From Pseudomonadota bacterium (GTDB lineage: Bacteria > Pseudomonadota > Gammaproteobacteria > Steroidobacterales > Woeseiaceae), in NCBI GenBank assembly GCA_022563255.1, contig JADFNS010000006.1:1-64000 (forward strand): a stretch of DNA of 64,000 nt, given 5' to 3'. Numbering within the stretch: the stretch's first letter is position 1; each line of letters opens with the position of its first letter. The translations under genes were made by a program, and so were the position numbers. Shown one piece after another: positions 15,495 to 24,326 of the stretch. The notes under the pieces are model-generated. The model was not told where the DNA came from and did not search any database. It saw only the letters and a list, made by a program, of their open reading frames with translations.

Positions 15495-16661
15495 CTATCC
15501 GGGGTCCCGGCGCGCGTAGCCCGTCAGTTCCACATAACCACGTCCTTCAACAGGCATGCCTGCCTTTTGCCCGACGACATCCACTGCGCCTTCCCAGTAG
15601 CGTACTGTCGTGCGGAGTTCCTGGGCGTCGAGGACCGGTCTCAGACTCAGATGGAGATCGATCTGCGGAATGCGGAGGTGCCAGGCCATCGGGTAAGTTC
15701 CACCAAGGGGGCTATCCCAGTAGTCCTCGACGCCGATGTCTACGTCATCGTTACTCAGATGCACGCTGTGTCCGTCGGCCGTGATCCAGGTGCCAGCGCT
15801 GTACGGATCGCGGCTGCCGTCGTTTTTTCTCAAGCTGTAGAACATCAGGTCGCTGCCATCGGAAAGCTGTATTGAGAACCAGTCCCATCCTTGATGTTCA
15901 TTGGACAGGCCACTGCTGCCCCACTCGTGATCGAGCCAGGAGAGGCCGGTGACGGAGTAATCCTCGTTCTCAATTTGTAGCGTACCAACCGTTCGCAGTC
16001 TCGGGATGGAGTAATAGTAGCTGGCGTTGCCGCGCTCGGACGATTTTTGCGACAGACCGTCGATGCCGTTCAGGACCGGTGGCTTGAGCGGGCTTAGGGT
16101 CAGGTCAATTGCGATGTCCTTGTCGCTGGCATTGATTTGCCAATTATCATTTTTGAATTTGATGGTCCAATCTTCGAGCCAAATCTGGAAAGGATCTGCC
16201 TGTGCCCCGGCGAGGCCGAGACTGCCTCTCGCGTAGCGTTGCGCGACGTGGAAGTTCGCGTTCCCGACATCGGTTATCGCGAAGTGGCCAATGTAGACTT
16301 GGTTGGTTTTCCAGGCGGACGCATTGGGATCATGGTCATGTACCGGCGTCAATGAGAAGCGAAATATCGTCAGTTCGAAGCCGAAGCGCTCGTCGTTCTC
16401 ACCGTCGAGATTGCCAGTGATGTACCACCATTCGTGACGGAAGTCCGGATGGGACCCGTGGTCTTCAGGGAAGGCAAAGTCTCTGGGCTCGGTAGCCTGA
16501 GCATAAGCTCCGATCCCCCGATCGCTCAGGAGTTCAGCAAGGCGCGAGGAGCCGACGACGTATCGGGGATCGGTGCCAATCGTATCGGTCGGTGGCCAGA
16601 GTTGGCTCACCGTGATGCCGAGAATCAGCGTGATAAGAATGATGAAGATACCCTTCTTCAT
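15495..16661 (-). CDS. AttH/CrtC-like lipocalin-fold secreted protein
   Basis: The protein starts at ATG 16661 with a signal-anchor (KKGIFIILITLILGITVSQLW) and is about 388 residues long. Conserved features are FPEDHGSHPDFRHEWWYITGNL near the start, FGFELTIFRF, the mid-protein YYYSIPRLRTVGTL and SWLDHEWGSS, and GWDWFSIQLSDGSDLMFY. These define the AttH/carotenoid 1,2-hydratase-like family with two lipocalin-type barrels. It follows the permease by a few bases, so the three genes form one operon. AttH-type proteins are exported partners of ABC systems; the substrate is unknown, and a lipid or hydrophobic ligand is plausible. Confidence 0.8.
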   Translation of the reverse strand: MKKGIFIILITLILGITVSQLWPPTDTIGTDPRYVVGSSRLAELLSDRGIGAYAQATEPRDFAFPEDHGSHPDFRHEWWYITGNLDGENDERFGFELTIFRFSLTPVHDHDPNASAWKTNQVYIGHFAITDVGNANFHVAQRYARGSLGLAGAQADPFQIWLEDWTIKFKNDNWQINASDKDIAIDLTLSPLKPPVLNGIDGLSQKSSERGNASYYYSIPRLRTVGTLQIENEDYSVTGLSWLDHEWGSSGLSNEHQGWDWFSIQLSDGSDLMFYSLRKNDGSRDPYSAGTWITADGHSVHLSNDDVDIGVEDYWDSPLGGTYPMAWHLRIPQIDLHLSLRPVLDAQELRTTVRYWEGAVDVVGQKAGMPVEGRGYVELTGYARRDPG

Positions 16662-16662
16662 G

Positions 16663-19176
16663 TCATTCGTCGCGCATGGCCAGTGCCGGCTGGCTGCTGG
16701 CCGCACGGTAGGCAGGGAAGATACCGGCAATCAAAGCGGCGATCACGGATAAGGCAACTGCCGTGACGAGAACGTCGGGCGAGACTTCAATATCCATCTG
16801 CCAGCCGAAGGAACGGCGGTTGATGACGTCGATGAGCACCCAGGCCATCAACAAGCCCAGGGGGATCGCCGCGAGACCACTCAGAAGACCCATGAAGCCC
16901 GTTTGCACTGTCACCATGGTGCCCAGCTGACCCGGGGTCATACCAATGGCTCGCAAGACAGCGAATTCCCGTCCCCGTTCGAGCTCCAGCGCCAGCATTG
17001 CACCCAGGATGCCGATGATCGCGACGCCGACCGCCAGCCAGTACAGGACATCAGTGATGATGAAGGTACGGTCGAATATTTGCATCGATATATCCCGGAT
17101 CTCCCTATTCGAGTGGATCAACAAAGACTGGCGGCCTTCGCTGACTTTGCGCAGTTGTTCGATGACCTCATCGGGTTTGGCGTCGGGACTCAAGTAAAGC
17201 CCGATCGCGCCGATGGTCGGATCGTTCCAGTGGGATTCATAGGTGTGGCGGCTCATCAAAACGCTGCCCGCATTAGCATCGTAACTGCGGTAGGTTGCAG
17301 CGATCTGAAAAACTTTATCGCCGTGCATGGTGTTCAGCGACAGCGTATCGCCTCGTCGAACATCATGTCGATAGGCATAGGGTTCGGAGACGATGACGGC
17401 GCCCTCCTCGTCAAATGAATTCCAGACGTCTTGCGGCTCGGCGTCGAGCAGATCGACGCCGGCGTAACTCCCCGGTGCCATTTTGAGCGCAATGATGCGA
17501 GTGCGGCCGGTTTCGGATTCGAGCCAGACTCTCCGGCTGCTGCTGTGGTGCGCAACACCGGGTACGCGCACGAGTTCGTCGACCAAATCCGTATCGAGCG
17601 TGCCGCGGGCAACACTGATATAGATGTCGGAGCGCAAGGTGTTGCCGAGCCAGTCGCTGACCGAGCCGCGAAAACTGTCGACCATAATGCTGACACCCAC
17701 CGTTGCCGAGACGGCGACGGCAAGTGCGACTATCGCAACGCTGGTACGGCTTAAGGACGCGCCGACGCTGGAAATCGCGAGTCTGGCCGTGGTGCCGCCG
17801 ACTTTGTTGGCCATTGGCGCGATCAGACTGGCGCAGGCGCGTACGGTGATCGGAATGCAGAGCGCCAGACCCAAGATCATCAGAAAAAGCGCCGTCAAAC
17901 CGGCAACCAGGCTGGTGCCGGAGACTTGGATGAGGATTACGGCCAAAACGACCATGCCGATGCCGCCGACAGCGATGGCAGGCATGAGTTTGCTGGTCTT
18001 GTGCTCCAGCACCGAGCGCGAAAGTGCGAGCCGCGGCTGGTAGGACGCAGCCTCCATGGCGGGCACGATGGCCGAAATGACGGTCGCGCCTAATCCCGCG
18101 ATCAGTCCCTTGGCGGCGGAGAGTGGACTTAAGGACACATCTGTCACGTTGACCACGAAGTAGAGATCATTAATCGAGCGTGAGACCAACACCAGCAATT
18201 GTTGGCCGAGCCACATGCCAATCAGGACACCGAGTGCGGCGCCGATTGTTCCCAGCACCAGGCCCTCGGTCAGGATCAGCGTGAAGATTTGGCGGCGCGT
18301 AAGCCCGAGTGCCCGAAGCACACCGATCAGCCGTCTTCGCTGTAATACGGCGAAGCTGACGCTGTTGTATATAAGGAATACGCCAACGAGAAGCGCTAAG
18401 AGACTCATGGCCGTCAGGTTCGTCATGAAGGCCGCACTCATCGCAATAACGGACCGGGTGCGGCCGGTGGCGTTTAGGAGTTGGCCATCGATCGGCAGTG
18501 CATTACGTATTTTGTCAGTGATAACTGTTGCGTCGTCCTGCGGGATCTTGACGTCGATGCGGGTGAGCCTGCCGAGCATGGCCAGCCATAGTTGCGCGGT
18601 CGAGATGTCAGCGATGATGAGGTTGTCAAGCCCGCGATCATCACTGCCACCGACGATAGCCACAAGTTCGGCGCGATAGGCCCGCCCCCCTGCGGAAACG
18701 TCGAATCGATCGCCGGGACTCAGATTTAGCGATCTAGCCGTTTGCTCCGACATCAGAACCGCGCCAGAGACGGTCAGCACGCGGCGGTAGGTATCATTGA
18801 CACTGACGACGGAATCCGACATCGAATAGTTACGAAACTCGCGCTCGGCGAACGGGTCGATGCCAAGTACCTTCATTGTAATGTTGCCGATGTCGACATA
18901 GCCCTCGACGACCGGGGCGATCGATCGAATGCCCTCCTTTAGGCGGAGTCTCACATAAAGGGTTTCGTCGACACCCGCGGGGCCCTGGACAATTTGATGC
19001 GTCGCCTCGCCGTTGATCGTATCCATCGACAGCCGAAATGCCTGTCTTGAACTTTCGTTGGCGAGATCCACTGCGACCATGACGGCCACGCCGACACAGA
19101 TCCCAAGCAGCGCCAAGGCGAGCTGCCACGGGTGCCTCAAGAGGTAGCCAAAGCTTGCGCGATAGAGCGCCGGCAT
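16663..19176 (-). CDS. ABC transporter permease, duplicated FtsX type
   Basis: Starting at the ATG 19176 that overlaps the ATPase stop (TGATG), the protein has about 837 residues. An N-terminal membrane helix (LALALLGICVGVAVMVAVDLA) precedes a large periplasmic domain. An FtsX bundle follows (AMSLLALLVGVFLIYNSVSFAVLQRRR..ALGLTRRQIF), then a central hydrophobic region and a second extracytoplasmic part. The last FtsX bundle contains LERGREFAVLRAIGMTPGQL and ends AMRDE. This double-FtsX layout is typical of MacB/LolE-like exporters of the AttFG class, which act mechanically on lipids or lipoproteins rather than by classical transport. Confidence 0.88.
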   Translation of the reverse strand: MPALYRASFGYLLRHPWQLALALLGICVGVAVMVAVDLANESSRQAFRLSMDTINGEATHQIVQGPAGVDETLYVRLRLKEGIRSIAPVVEGYVDIGNITMKVLGIDPFAEREFRNYSMSDSVVSVNDTYRRVLTVSGAVLMSEQTARSLNLSPGDRFDVSAGGRAYRAELVAIVGGSDDRGLDNLIIADISTAQLWLAMLGRLTRIDVKIPQDDATVITDKIRNALPIDGQLLNATGRTRSVIAMSAAFMTNLTAMSLLALLVGVFLIYNSVSFAVLQRRRLIGVLRALGLTRRQIFTLILTEGLVLGTIGAALGVLIGMWLGQQLLVLVSRSINDLYFVVNVTDVSLSPLSAAKGLIAGLGATVISAIVPAMEAASYQPRLALSRSVLEHKTSKLMPAIAVGGIGMVVLAVILIQVSGTSLVAGLTALFLMILGLALCIPITVRACASLIAPMANKVGGTTARLAISSVGASLSRTSVAIVALAVAVSATVGVSIMVDSFRGSVSDWLGNTLRSDIYISVARGTLDTDLVDELVRVPGVAHHSSSRRVWLESETGRTRIIALKMAPGSYAGVDLLDAEPQDVWNSFDEEGAVIVSEPYAYRHDVRRGDTLSLNTMHGDKVFQIAATYRSYDANAGSVLMSRHTYESHWNDPTIGAIGLYLSPDAKPDEVIEQLRKVSEGRQSLLIHSNREIRDISMQIFDRTFIITDVLYWLAVGVAIIGILGAMLALELERGREFAVLRAIGMTPGQLGTMVTVQTGFMGLLSGLAAIPLGLLMAWVLIDVINRRSFGWQMDIEVSPDVLVTAVALSVIAALIAGIFPAYRAASSQPALAMRDE

Positions 19177-19883
19177 CAGTCGCGTCCGTCGGCGGCAACG
19201 AGCACGCCGTCGCATAACTCGAGCCCTCGATCGCAAAACGAAGCCACCCGGGCACTGTGTGTCGCCACGATCATGGTGCCCCCTGCCTGACGAACGAGTC
19301 CGTCAAGCAATTCGAGTACGCCTTCGGTTGTTTTGTCGTCGAGATTACCGGTCGGTTCATCGACGAGTAACAGCGAGGGCCTGTGGGCAATCGCCCTCGC
19401 TATCGCAACCCGCTGTTGTTCGCCGCCCGACAGCACGTCCGGGTAGCTGTTCTTTCGGTCCGCGAGCTCGATTGAGGCCAGAAGCTCCTCAATACGCTCG
19501 GCGATTTCCGGCTCTGATACGCCGTTAAGTTCGAGGACGAGCCGGATGTTATCCGCCACCGTCAGTGTCGATATGAGGTTGAACGCCTGATAGACGAAGC
19601 CAATGTGCTCACGCCGGAATAATGTCCGGTCGCGCTCGGACATGGCGGTGATATCCAGGCCCGCGACCTCGACCCGACCGGAATCGGGCTGATCGATGCC
19701 GCTGATGATATTCAGCAGTGTCGATTTGCCCGAGCCACTGCGGCCTTTGAGCGCAACCGTCTCGCCCCGAATGAACTCGGCATTGAGATTTTTGAGTACG
19801 GAGTGCAGCTGGTCACCTTCCCGAAAGCTGCGGCTGACGCCCTGGATGCAGACCTGGATGTCGTCTTGTATGCTGCTCGCCAT
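19176..19883 (-). CDS. ABC transporter ATP-binding protein (MacB/LolD type)
   Basis: The 235-residue ATPase has Walker [13 protein letters not shown]-loop [14 protein letters not shown], signature [17 protein letters not shown], Walker [14 protein letters not shown] and H-loop [10 protein letters not shown]. The EPTGNLD motif is typical of the MacB/LolD/FtsE class that pairs with FtsX-type permeases, as the next gene confirms. It is the first gene of a three-gene operon (ATPase, permease, AttH-like protein). The ATG at 19883 is the only good start, and the end overlaps the permease by one base. Confidence 0.93.
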   Translation of the reverse strand: MASSIQDDIQVCIQGVSRSFREGDQLHSVLKNLNAEFIRGETVALKGRSGSGKSTLLNIISGIDQPDSGRVEVAGLDITAMSERDRTLFRREHIGFVYQAFNLISTLTVADNIRLVLELNGVSEPEIAERIEELLASIELADRKNSYPDVLSGGEQQRVAIARAIAHRPSLLLVDEPTGNLDDKTTEGVLELLDGLVRQAGGTMIVATHSARVASFCDRGLELCDGVLVAADGRD

Positions 19884-20017
19884 ATTCGGCTCAGTCTAAC
19901 GCCTGAATGAAACCGGGGTCGAACGTTATCAAAAAACATCCTATGTGAATGTTAAGGCTCGCAGCAGACTACACATGCTGAAATCGCAGCAAATCGGATC
20001 ATCGGCCTTGTGTCAGC

Positions 20018-20420
20018 ATGTCGCCCCAACCAAAATCAGTCGCTCTTATCGGCTCGTACCTACCGAGACAGTGCGGAATCGCGACCTTTACGGCTGATCT
20101 TGCCGCGGCGATTCTTGAGAACAACCCGAGAATTGATTGTCCTATCGTAGCTATGAATGATCGACGGGATGGCTACGAGTATCCGGACGAGGTGCAATTT
20201 CAAATCGGCCAAGACAATCTGAGCGAGTATCGTCTCGCTGCCAATTTCCTGAACCTGCGCGATCCGGAAGTAGTCTGCCTACAACACGAATTCGGGATAT
20301 TCGGCTGAAGGGCGCAAAAACTCTACCGAAACTATAGATTTGCCCATAATGCGATGCCACGTCCTTTTGCACCAAGCCCACGCATCGTCGGGCTGATAAC
20401 CGCTTTTAGAGTGCCGGAAA
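20018..20420 (+). pseudogene. Group 4 glycosyltransferase-like gene, N-terminal remnant
   Basis: The start (SVALIGSYLPRQCGIATFTADLAAAIL) followed by PIVAMNDR, YPDEVQFQIGQDNLSEYRLAANFLN and VVCLQHEFGIFG is characteristic of the N-terminal domain of a GT4-type glycosyltransferase family, which is usually over 350 residues long. Here a TGA follows at 20306. The expected continuation is only faintly visible in shifting frames (GAKTLPKL.., then LPIMRCHVLLHQAH). The gene is therefore decayed. It lies just past the ABC operon promoter and opens an accessory patch. Confidence 0.65.
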
Positions 20421-20512
20421 ATTGCCGGGATCAGTCCTGACCCGTTATGACCTGTTAGGCACTTGCGTCCGCGAGCGTCTCCAGCATGCCTATTAATAAC
20501 AACTACTTATAA

Positions 20513-20880
20513 ACGCCCAACTGCCTTCGGGAAGCAGTGCTCTATGTGCCGGTATCAAGCGCGCGCTATCTGTCGCGCACCGACATTGAGATGTCTTTGC
20601 AAAACGATCCTCAGCTGGATCCTAGATGCCACAGCTTGTTGTGATACCGCTGGTGAAAGGCGGCAACACAGTGTCAGTGGTGGTGCGTTAGCCGAGGATT
20701 TCGTCAGGCGAGGTCTAGGGGCCAATCACTTTAAGCGCGGGTCCTTCCTGGCCAACGAGCCGTACGGGGCTACGACGCTCGCTTTTCGTGTGTGTTTAGA
20801 AGTTGAAACACCCATTTCCGTTTCCGCACGATGCGGAAATCTAGGTGATCGGTGTGACAGACCGGTGCAATTTGGACGGC
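20513..20880 (+). pseudogene. Remnant coding segments of unknown origin
   Basis: Two short stretches read like real protein in shifting frames: EAVLYVPVSSARYLSRTDIE from about 20534, ending at a TGA near 20640, and ALAEDFVRRGLGANHFKRGS at about 20690-20750, within the 150-aa track ORF. Neither is complete and I do not recognise the family. They are probably fragments of one or two genes lost when this patch was rearranged. The rest, to 21054, shows a G+C-rich inverted-repeat-like stretch and the promoter of the next gene. Confidence 0.35.
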
Positions 20881-21054
20881 TGAGTTACAAACACTGGCGG
20901 GGACTGACGAGGTAAGTGACCCAAAAAGCGGCCGCTCGCGTGACAGGATTCTGACGGGCCGCAAATGACCCGAAGCCGACGTTCGGATCGTCGCGATAGG
21001 CCAAATACGCGGGTAGAATCCACGCAAGAACGATTTTGGTCGTCAGGAGGGGTT

Positions 21055-21663
21055 ATGAGACAAATCGTCGTAAAACTCTGCACGAGGATAATCTTGATAG
21101 CAGTAGTTGTTGGTGCGGGTTGGGTTCACGTCGTCTTGGCACAATCCACTGCCGATGAGCATCTCCCAGAGGGCTTAGGAATCGCGCAATTCACACCGTC
21201 GGATGAATTGATCTACCCTTCGGACACAGACAGGTGGGTAGTCGTTGGTGCGAGTATCGGAGGAGACTATTCTGAGACCGAGTTCGATCCAAGTAATCCA
21301 GGCCCTATCAGTGTGGTGCAATTGGAGCTGAACGCGTATACCTATCTGCTGGAAAATGGAAGGTATGCAGATGGAACAATGTTCCTCTTGTCCTTTTATC
21401 AGACTCAGGAAAAGCCCGAACCAGGCTTAAACGGATTCGTTCAGGGAGATCTTATGGCCCTCGAAATGCATGTCATCGATCGAGTGAAGTATCAGGATAA
21501 TCGTGGATTCTATATGTTCGCCGCCGACGAGCGCGGACCTAGTGCAATGCTTCCGGCTGGTAATGAATGCGTACAGTGCCACGCTGAACACGGAGTCTTC
21601 GACAGTACGTTTACCCAGTTCTACCCGACAATTCGTCATATCGTTACTCAAGGCCCGGAATAG
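21055..21663 (+). CDS. Cytochrome P460-family periplasmic haem protein
   Basis: The ATG at 21055 follows AGGAGGGG, so the track's 20965 start is too early. A signal peptide (LCTRIILIAVVVGAGWVHVVLA) leads to a mature domain with RWVVVGASIGGDYSE, the strand YADGTMFLLSFYQTQEKPE, and GFYMFAADERG. The haem-binding motif CVQCH lies near the C-terminus at about residue 180. That layout is typical of the cytochrome P460 family. The family includes hydroxylamine-oxidising enzymes and NO-binding cytochrome c'-beta; the presence of a given catalytic residue cannot be judged here. The gene stands alone in an accessory region. Its role in nitrogen-oxide chemistry is only an inference. Confidence 0.75.
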   Translation: MRQIVVKLCTRIILIAVVVGAGWVHVVLAQSTADEHLPEGLGIAQFTPSDELIYPSDTDRWVVVGASIGGDYSETEFDPSNPGPISVVQLELNAYTYLLENGRYADGTMFLLSFYQTQEKPEPGLNGFVQGDLMALEMHVIDRVKYQDNRGFYMFAADERGPSAMLPAGNECVQCHAEHGVFDSTFTQFYPTIRHIVTQGPE

Positions 21664-21689
21664 ACGATCTCCACCGACGGCGAATGACT

Positions 21690-21891
21690 GCTTTTGGCCG
21701 AGGCTGTGTGAAAACTCAAAATTGACCGCTTGAGATCGTTTCCACGCTAGACGAATTATCAGTTGAGGTCAGTTGCTTACTAACAGGACGTTATCGGCTC
21801 GTAAGCCAGTCAATAGCGTCTCACGTTGTATTTGAAGGCGACCTCTGGGGTGAGATTGTTTCGGAGTTTTCACACAGCCTCGGCCGAAAGC
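21690..21891. mobile_element. MITE-like element with ~28-bp terminal inverted repeats
   Basis: The left end GCTTTTGGCCGAGGCTGTGT continues into GAAAACTC. The right end is its near-perfect inverse (GAGTTTTCACACAGCCTCGG, then CCGAAAGC), with a single mismatch. The interior of about 145 bp has no ORF. The GGCTGTGTGAAAACTC end resembles termini of autonomous DDE transposons, so this is probably a non-autonomous miniature derivative. No obvious target duplication was found. Confidence 0.7.
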
Positions 21892-22180
21892 GACCGTTCA
21901 ACGCAGTAATTTTGGAGTCTTCTGAGCGGCCGCTTTGTGGATGAATAAATAAGCTAGGGTGAACAGTGGACACTGACCGGAGCGGACAGCGGTTCTGAGC
22001 TAGAATCCTGCCTATGTATGGTGGAGAGTGGGCTGCTTTAGCTACAAGACCGGCAGTCGATCGTTTAGAAAAAAAATGAAGCGGCCAGCAAGAGTCGATC
22101 TAAAGCAGACGTACACGCCTTATATTGCACGACATCATATGTAGCACTTTTGCAGGATAATTATCCGCCGAGGAGTAGTC
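21892..22180. other. Spacer with a repeated promoter-like block
   Basis: No gene is called here. At 21989-22016 lies a block (GGTTCTG.., TAGAATCCTGCCTATG) that recurs at 22870-22897 in front of another small gene. A 21-codon frame from ATG 22014 ends at TGA near 22080 and may be the stub of a lost gene. The next real start is ATG 22181. Confidence 0.4.
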
Positions 22181-22813
22181 ATGCGTAGCAAGGGACTTTT
22201 CAACTGGATCGAAGTCTTTGAGACAGGCCTGTCCGCTGCAGAGCGGGTGTGGCGGATTATGATCTTCGTTTTTGTTGGCGGAAGCAGCGCTCTGACTGCA
22301 ATTATCGCTAAATCCGACCCGATTTTCGAGAATCTCGGGCCGATATATTGGATTGCGGTAGGTCTAATTACAGCAGTCGTAATTTCGGTAATTCTGTTTC
22401 TAATCAAGTCGTCTCACTTAAAAGACTCTGAAAGACATTTGAACAATGCATTGGCAAAGCCGCGAACTGCTATCAACCCACTTGCGCATAGTTTTTCTGA
22501 CTTGATTATTCCTGTCGAAGATCTAAGGTTGCCGACCTTACAGCTTCACGAAAATAAGCACTTCAAGAATAGTAAATTTGTTGGGCCAGCCGCACTGGCC
22601 ATCATAGGCGGCAATTACATCAACTCCGGGTTTATTGACTGTGGGGATGTAATAGCGCTGCCTGACAAGGTTCGTTTGACTGGAATTGTCGTATTGAAGA
22701 ATTGCACTGTTGAAGATTGTGAATTTATTCGAACAACGATTCTTGCAGACCAACGTACTGCAAAAGCGCTCGCTAGCGTACCCGGCGTGCAGATTAGGGG
22801 ACTCAGCGCATGA
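22181..22813 (+). CDS. Orphan two-helix membrane protein
   Basis: The protein is 210 residues long and I recognise no family. Two membrane segments are predicted in the first third (MIFVFVGGSSALTAIIAK and GPIYWIAVGLITAVVISVIL). A basic linker and a soluble C-terminal domain follow (FVGPAALAIIGGNYINSGFIDCGDVIAL, IVVLKNCTVEDCEFIRTTIL) that looks like short beta-helix coils; such cores are often found in phage or accessory membrane proteins. The ATG at 22181 follows GGAG-like bases. It is flanked by direct repeats (21989 and 22870), suggesting that it arrived as a module. Confidence 0.55.
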   Translation: MRSKGLFNWIEVFETGLSAAERVWRIMIFVFVGGSSALTAIIAKSDPIFENLGPIYWIAVGLITAVVISVILFLIKSSHLKDSERHLNNALAKPRTAINPLAHSFSDLIIPVEDLRLPTLQLHENKHFKNSKFVGPAALAIIGGNYINSGFIDCGDVIALPDKVRLTGIVVLKNCTVEDCEFIRTTILADQRTAKALASVPGVQIRGLSA

Positions 22814-22894
22814 CAAATCGCCGTGACCCGAGGGCGACTGCCTGATATGAGCGCAGCCGAGAGTGGGCCGCCGTTCTGCGGTAGAATCCTGACT

Positions 22895-23092
22895 ATGGTG
22901 AGCTCGACCCACTGGACATCAAACACACCAATTGAATCTGGCTGGTATTGGTTCAGAGCCCGATCGCATCGGGCACTAATGCTTAGGATTGATGATCATG
23001 GTCTCGTTGATTCGCATGGAGAGTTCGACGGTATTCCGGCTGCCAAATTAGCCGGTGACTGGTGGACGCCGCAGATCCAGGTCGCTGACTAA
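22895..23092 (+). CDS. Small orphan protein with Trp-rich substitution-like fold
   Basis: I start the gene at ATG 22895, which leaves 65 residues: NTPIESGWYWFRARSHRAL.., then GEFDGIPAAKLAGDWWTPQI. The pattern PxxxGWYW..GxWWxP is common in small phage or accessory proteins that describe conditions of a surface or tail part, but no named family can be assigned. It is followed immediately by the next gene. The promoter-like TAGAAT block directly precedes it. Confidence 0.45.
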   Translation: MVSSTHWTSNTPIESGWYWFRARSHRALMLRIDDHGLVDSHGEFDGIPAAKLAGDWWTPQIQVAD

Positions 23093-23093
23093 C

Positions 23094-23699
23094 GTGAACA
23101 AACGTAGGGTTCAAGTCACCATTACGGTCGGCGCGCTCGTTGCTGCACTAGTTCATCTGATCTGGCCAGATATTGCGATCGACAGTGTGACTCTTGCATT
23201 ATTGCTGTTAGCAGCAATTCCGTGGCTTCTCCCACTTTTCAAGTCTGTGGAACTTCCCGGTGGTTGGAAACTCGAGTTCCGGGACTACGAAAGAGCAAAG
23301 AAAAACGCGCAATCCGCTGGCCTATTGGGAGTTCCAGAGGTGCCAGCTGCATCCGAGAAACATTTGCTCGAATCACTCGCGTACCAAGACCCGAACCTAG
23401 CTTTGGCCGAACTTCGCAACCAAATCGAACGACGGCTTCTCGAACTAGCCGCTATCGGAGGTGTTGATTTGAAAATCAGCGGGCTTGGATATCTTCTGAA
23501 GACTCTGGAGAAGCATAATCTACTGACGTCTGAACAGCAGAGCGTACTCGCTGAAATTACCGGAATGTTGAATGCAAGTATCCACGGAGGTGTAGTTAAT
23601 TATTTGGCGGTTGCATGGGTACTCGAGACCGGCCCGAAGCTTCTGCAAGGGCTCGACGTGCAAATTGAAAAAATCCGTCAAAGCAGTAACGACGCATAA
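23094..23699 (+). CDS. Orphan membrane-anchored helical protein
   Basis: A GTG at 23094, next to the stop of the preceding frame, is the likely start and gives 201 residues. Two adjacent membrane helices (ITVGALVAALVHLIW and SVTLALLLLAAIPWLLPLF) are followed by ELPGGWKLEFRDYERA, which occurs in several uncharacterised membrane-bound accessory proteins. A helical C-terminal domain follows (ELRNQIERRLLELAAIGG.., LNASIHGGVVN). The C-terminal part resembles HEPN-like helical bundles only loosely. Function unknown; it is probably translationally coupled to the gene before it. Confidence 0.55.
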   Translation: MNKRRVQVTITVGALVAALVHLIWPDIAIDSVTLALLLLAAIPWLLPLFKSVELPGGWKLEFRDYERAKKNAQSAGLLGVPEVPAASEKHLLESLAYQDPNLALAELRNQIERRLLELAAIGGVDLKISGLGYLLKTLEKHNLLTSEQQSVLAEITGMLNASIHGGVVNYLAVAWVLETGPKLLQGLDVQIEKIRQSSNDA

Positions 23700-24061
23700 G
23701 AACACGACGGCGGAATGACCACTGACTGACATGATCACGGGCCGTCCCTGGCCGGTTGAACGCCGTTTCCCTGTCTCTTGATTCGACCAATTGCAATATT
23801 GGCGCCTTAATCTTGGGCATTGGCCCGTAGTATCCATAATTTTTTATCGTCCGATAGGCGAACGAGCAGCTTGTGACGTCTGCAGAATTTGTAAATATTG
23901 ATAGCCGGGTTCTAGTCCACTCTCACTGTAAGATTTTCTTCAGCTGCGCTTTCGATGCGTCTCTCTTGTTGGCTTTTCACCAATCCTGTGATCACGAGTT
24001 CAGAGCGTTAACGATGCCAATTGAGATGTGTGGAATAGTCCGGAAATATGCCGGAAAAACA
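23700..24061. other. Intergenic region without a gene
   Basis: No convincing coding frame, RNA or repeat was seen; the short ORFs on both strands lack ribosome sites and conserved features. It separates the orphan genes from the tRNA-Glu fragment and its hairpin. Confidence 0.5.
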
Positions 24062-24093
24062 AAAAGCTTTCAGAATAAATTCTGCAAGCTTTT
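24062..24093 (-). terminator. Hairpin terminator downstream of the tRNA-Glu fragment
   Basis: AAAAGCTT-t-CAGAAT-aa-ATTCTG-c-AAGCTTTT is a near-perfect 15-bp hairpin. On the minus strand it is followed by TTTTTGTTTTT. This fits an intrinsic terminator of the tRNA gene whose 3' part lies just upstream. Confidence 0.7.
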
Positions 24094-24101
24094 GAAATCA
24101 T

Positions 24102-24150
24102 TGGTACTCCCTGGGGATTCGAACCCCTGTTACCGCCGTGAGAGGGCAGG
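24102..24150 (-). pseudogene. 3' half of a tRNA-Glu gene (anticodon CTC)
   Basis: The minus strand reads CCCTCTCACGGCGGTAACAG, then GGGTTCGAATCCCCAGGGAG, ending TACCA. This matches the anticodon loop, variable region, T-arm and acceptor 3' strand of bacterial tRNA-Glu. The 5' half is absent; the sequence beyond 24150 does not pair. Such 3' halves are left when an integrative element recombines in a tRNA gene, so this may be an old attachment site. Confidence 0.7.
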
Positions 24151-24326
24151 GTTTCGATTGTTAACCTCCATTTGAAGTCGCAACGCATTGTTCAACATCT
24201 TGAGAAGCGATGCTCTAACCTCCGGCCGATATGCAATAGAGGCAACGCTAAGCTGTAGGTGTTTCTGTAGGTACGATTTACAATAATAATATTTTTCATT
24301 ATTTATCAAAATGTTATGAAATAATT

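Noticed and set aside
21160-21180. Second copy of the 17-bp insert (CCCAGAGGGC in the P460 gene)
   Set aside because: It is ordinary coding sequence (HLPEGLG) with no interruption of the protein.
20018-23700. Integron cassette array
   Set aside because: Orphan genes and a repeated block suggest modules, but I saw no attC-type sites or integron integrase in the window.
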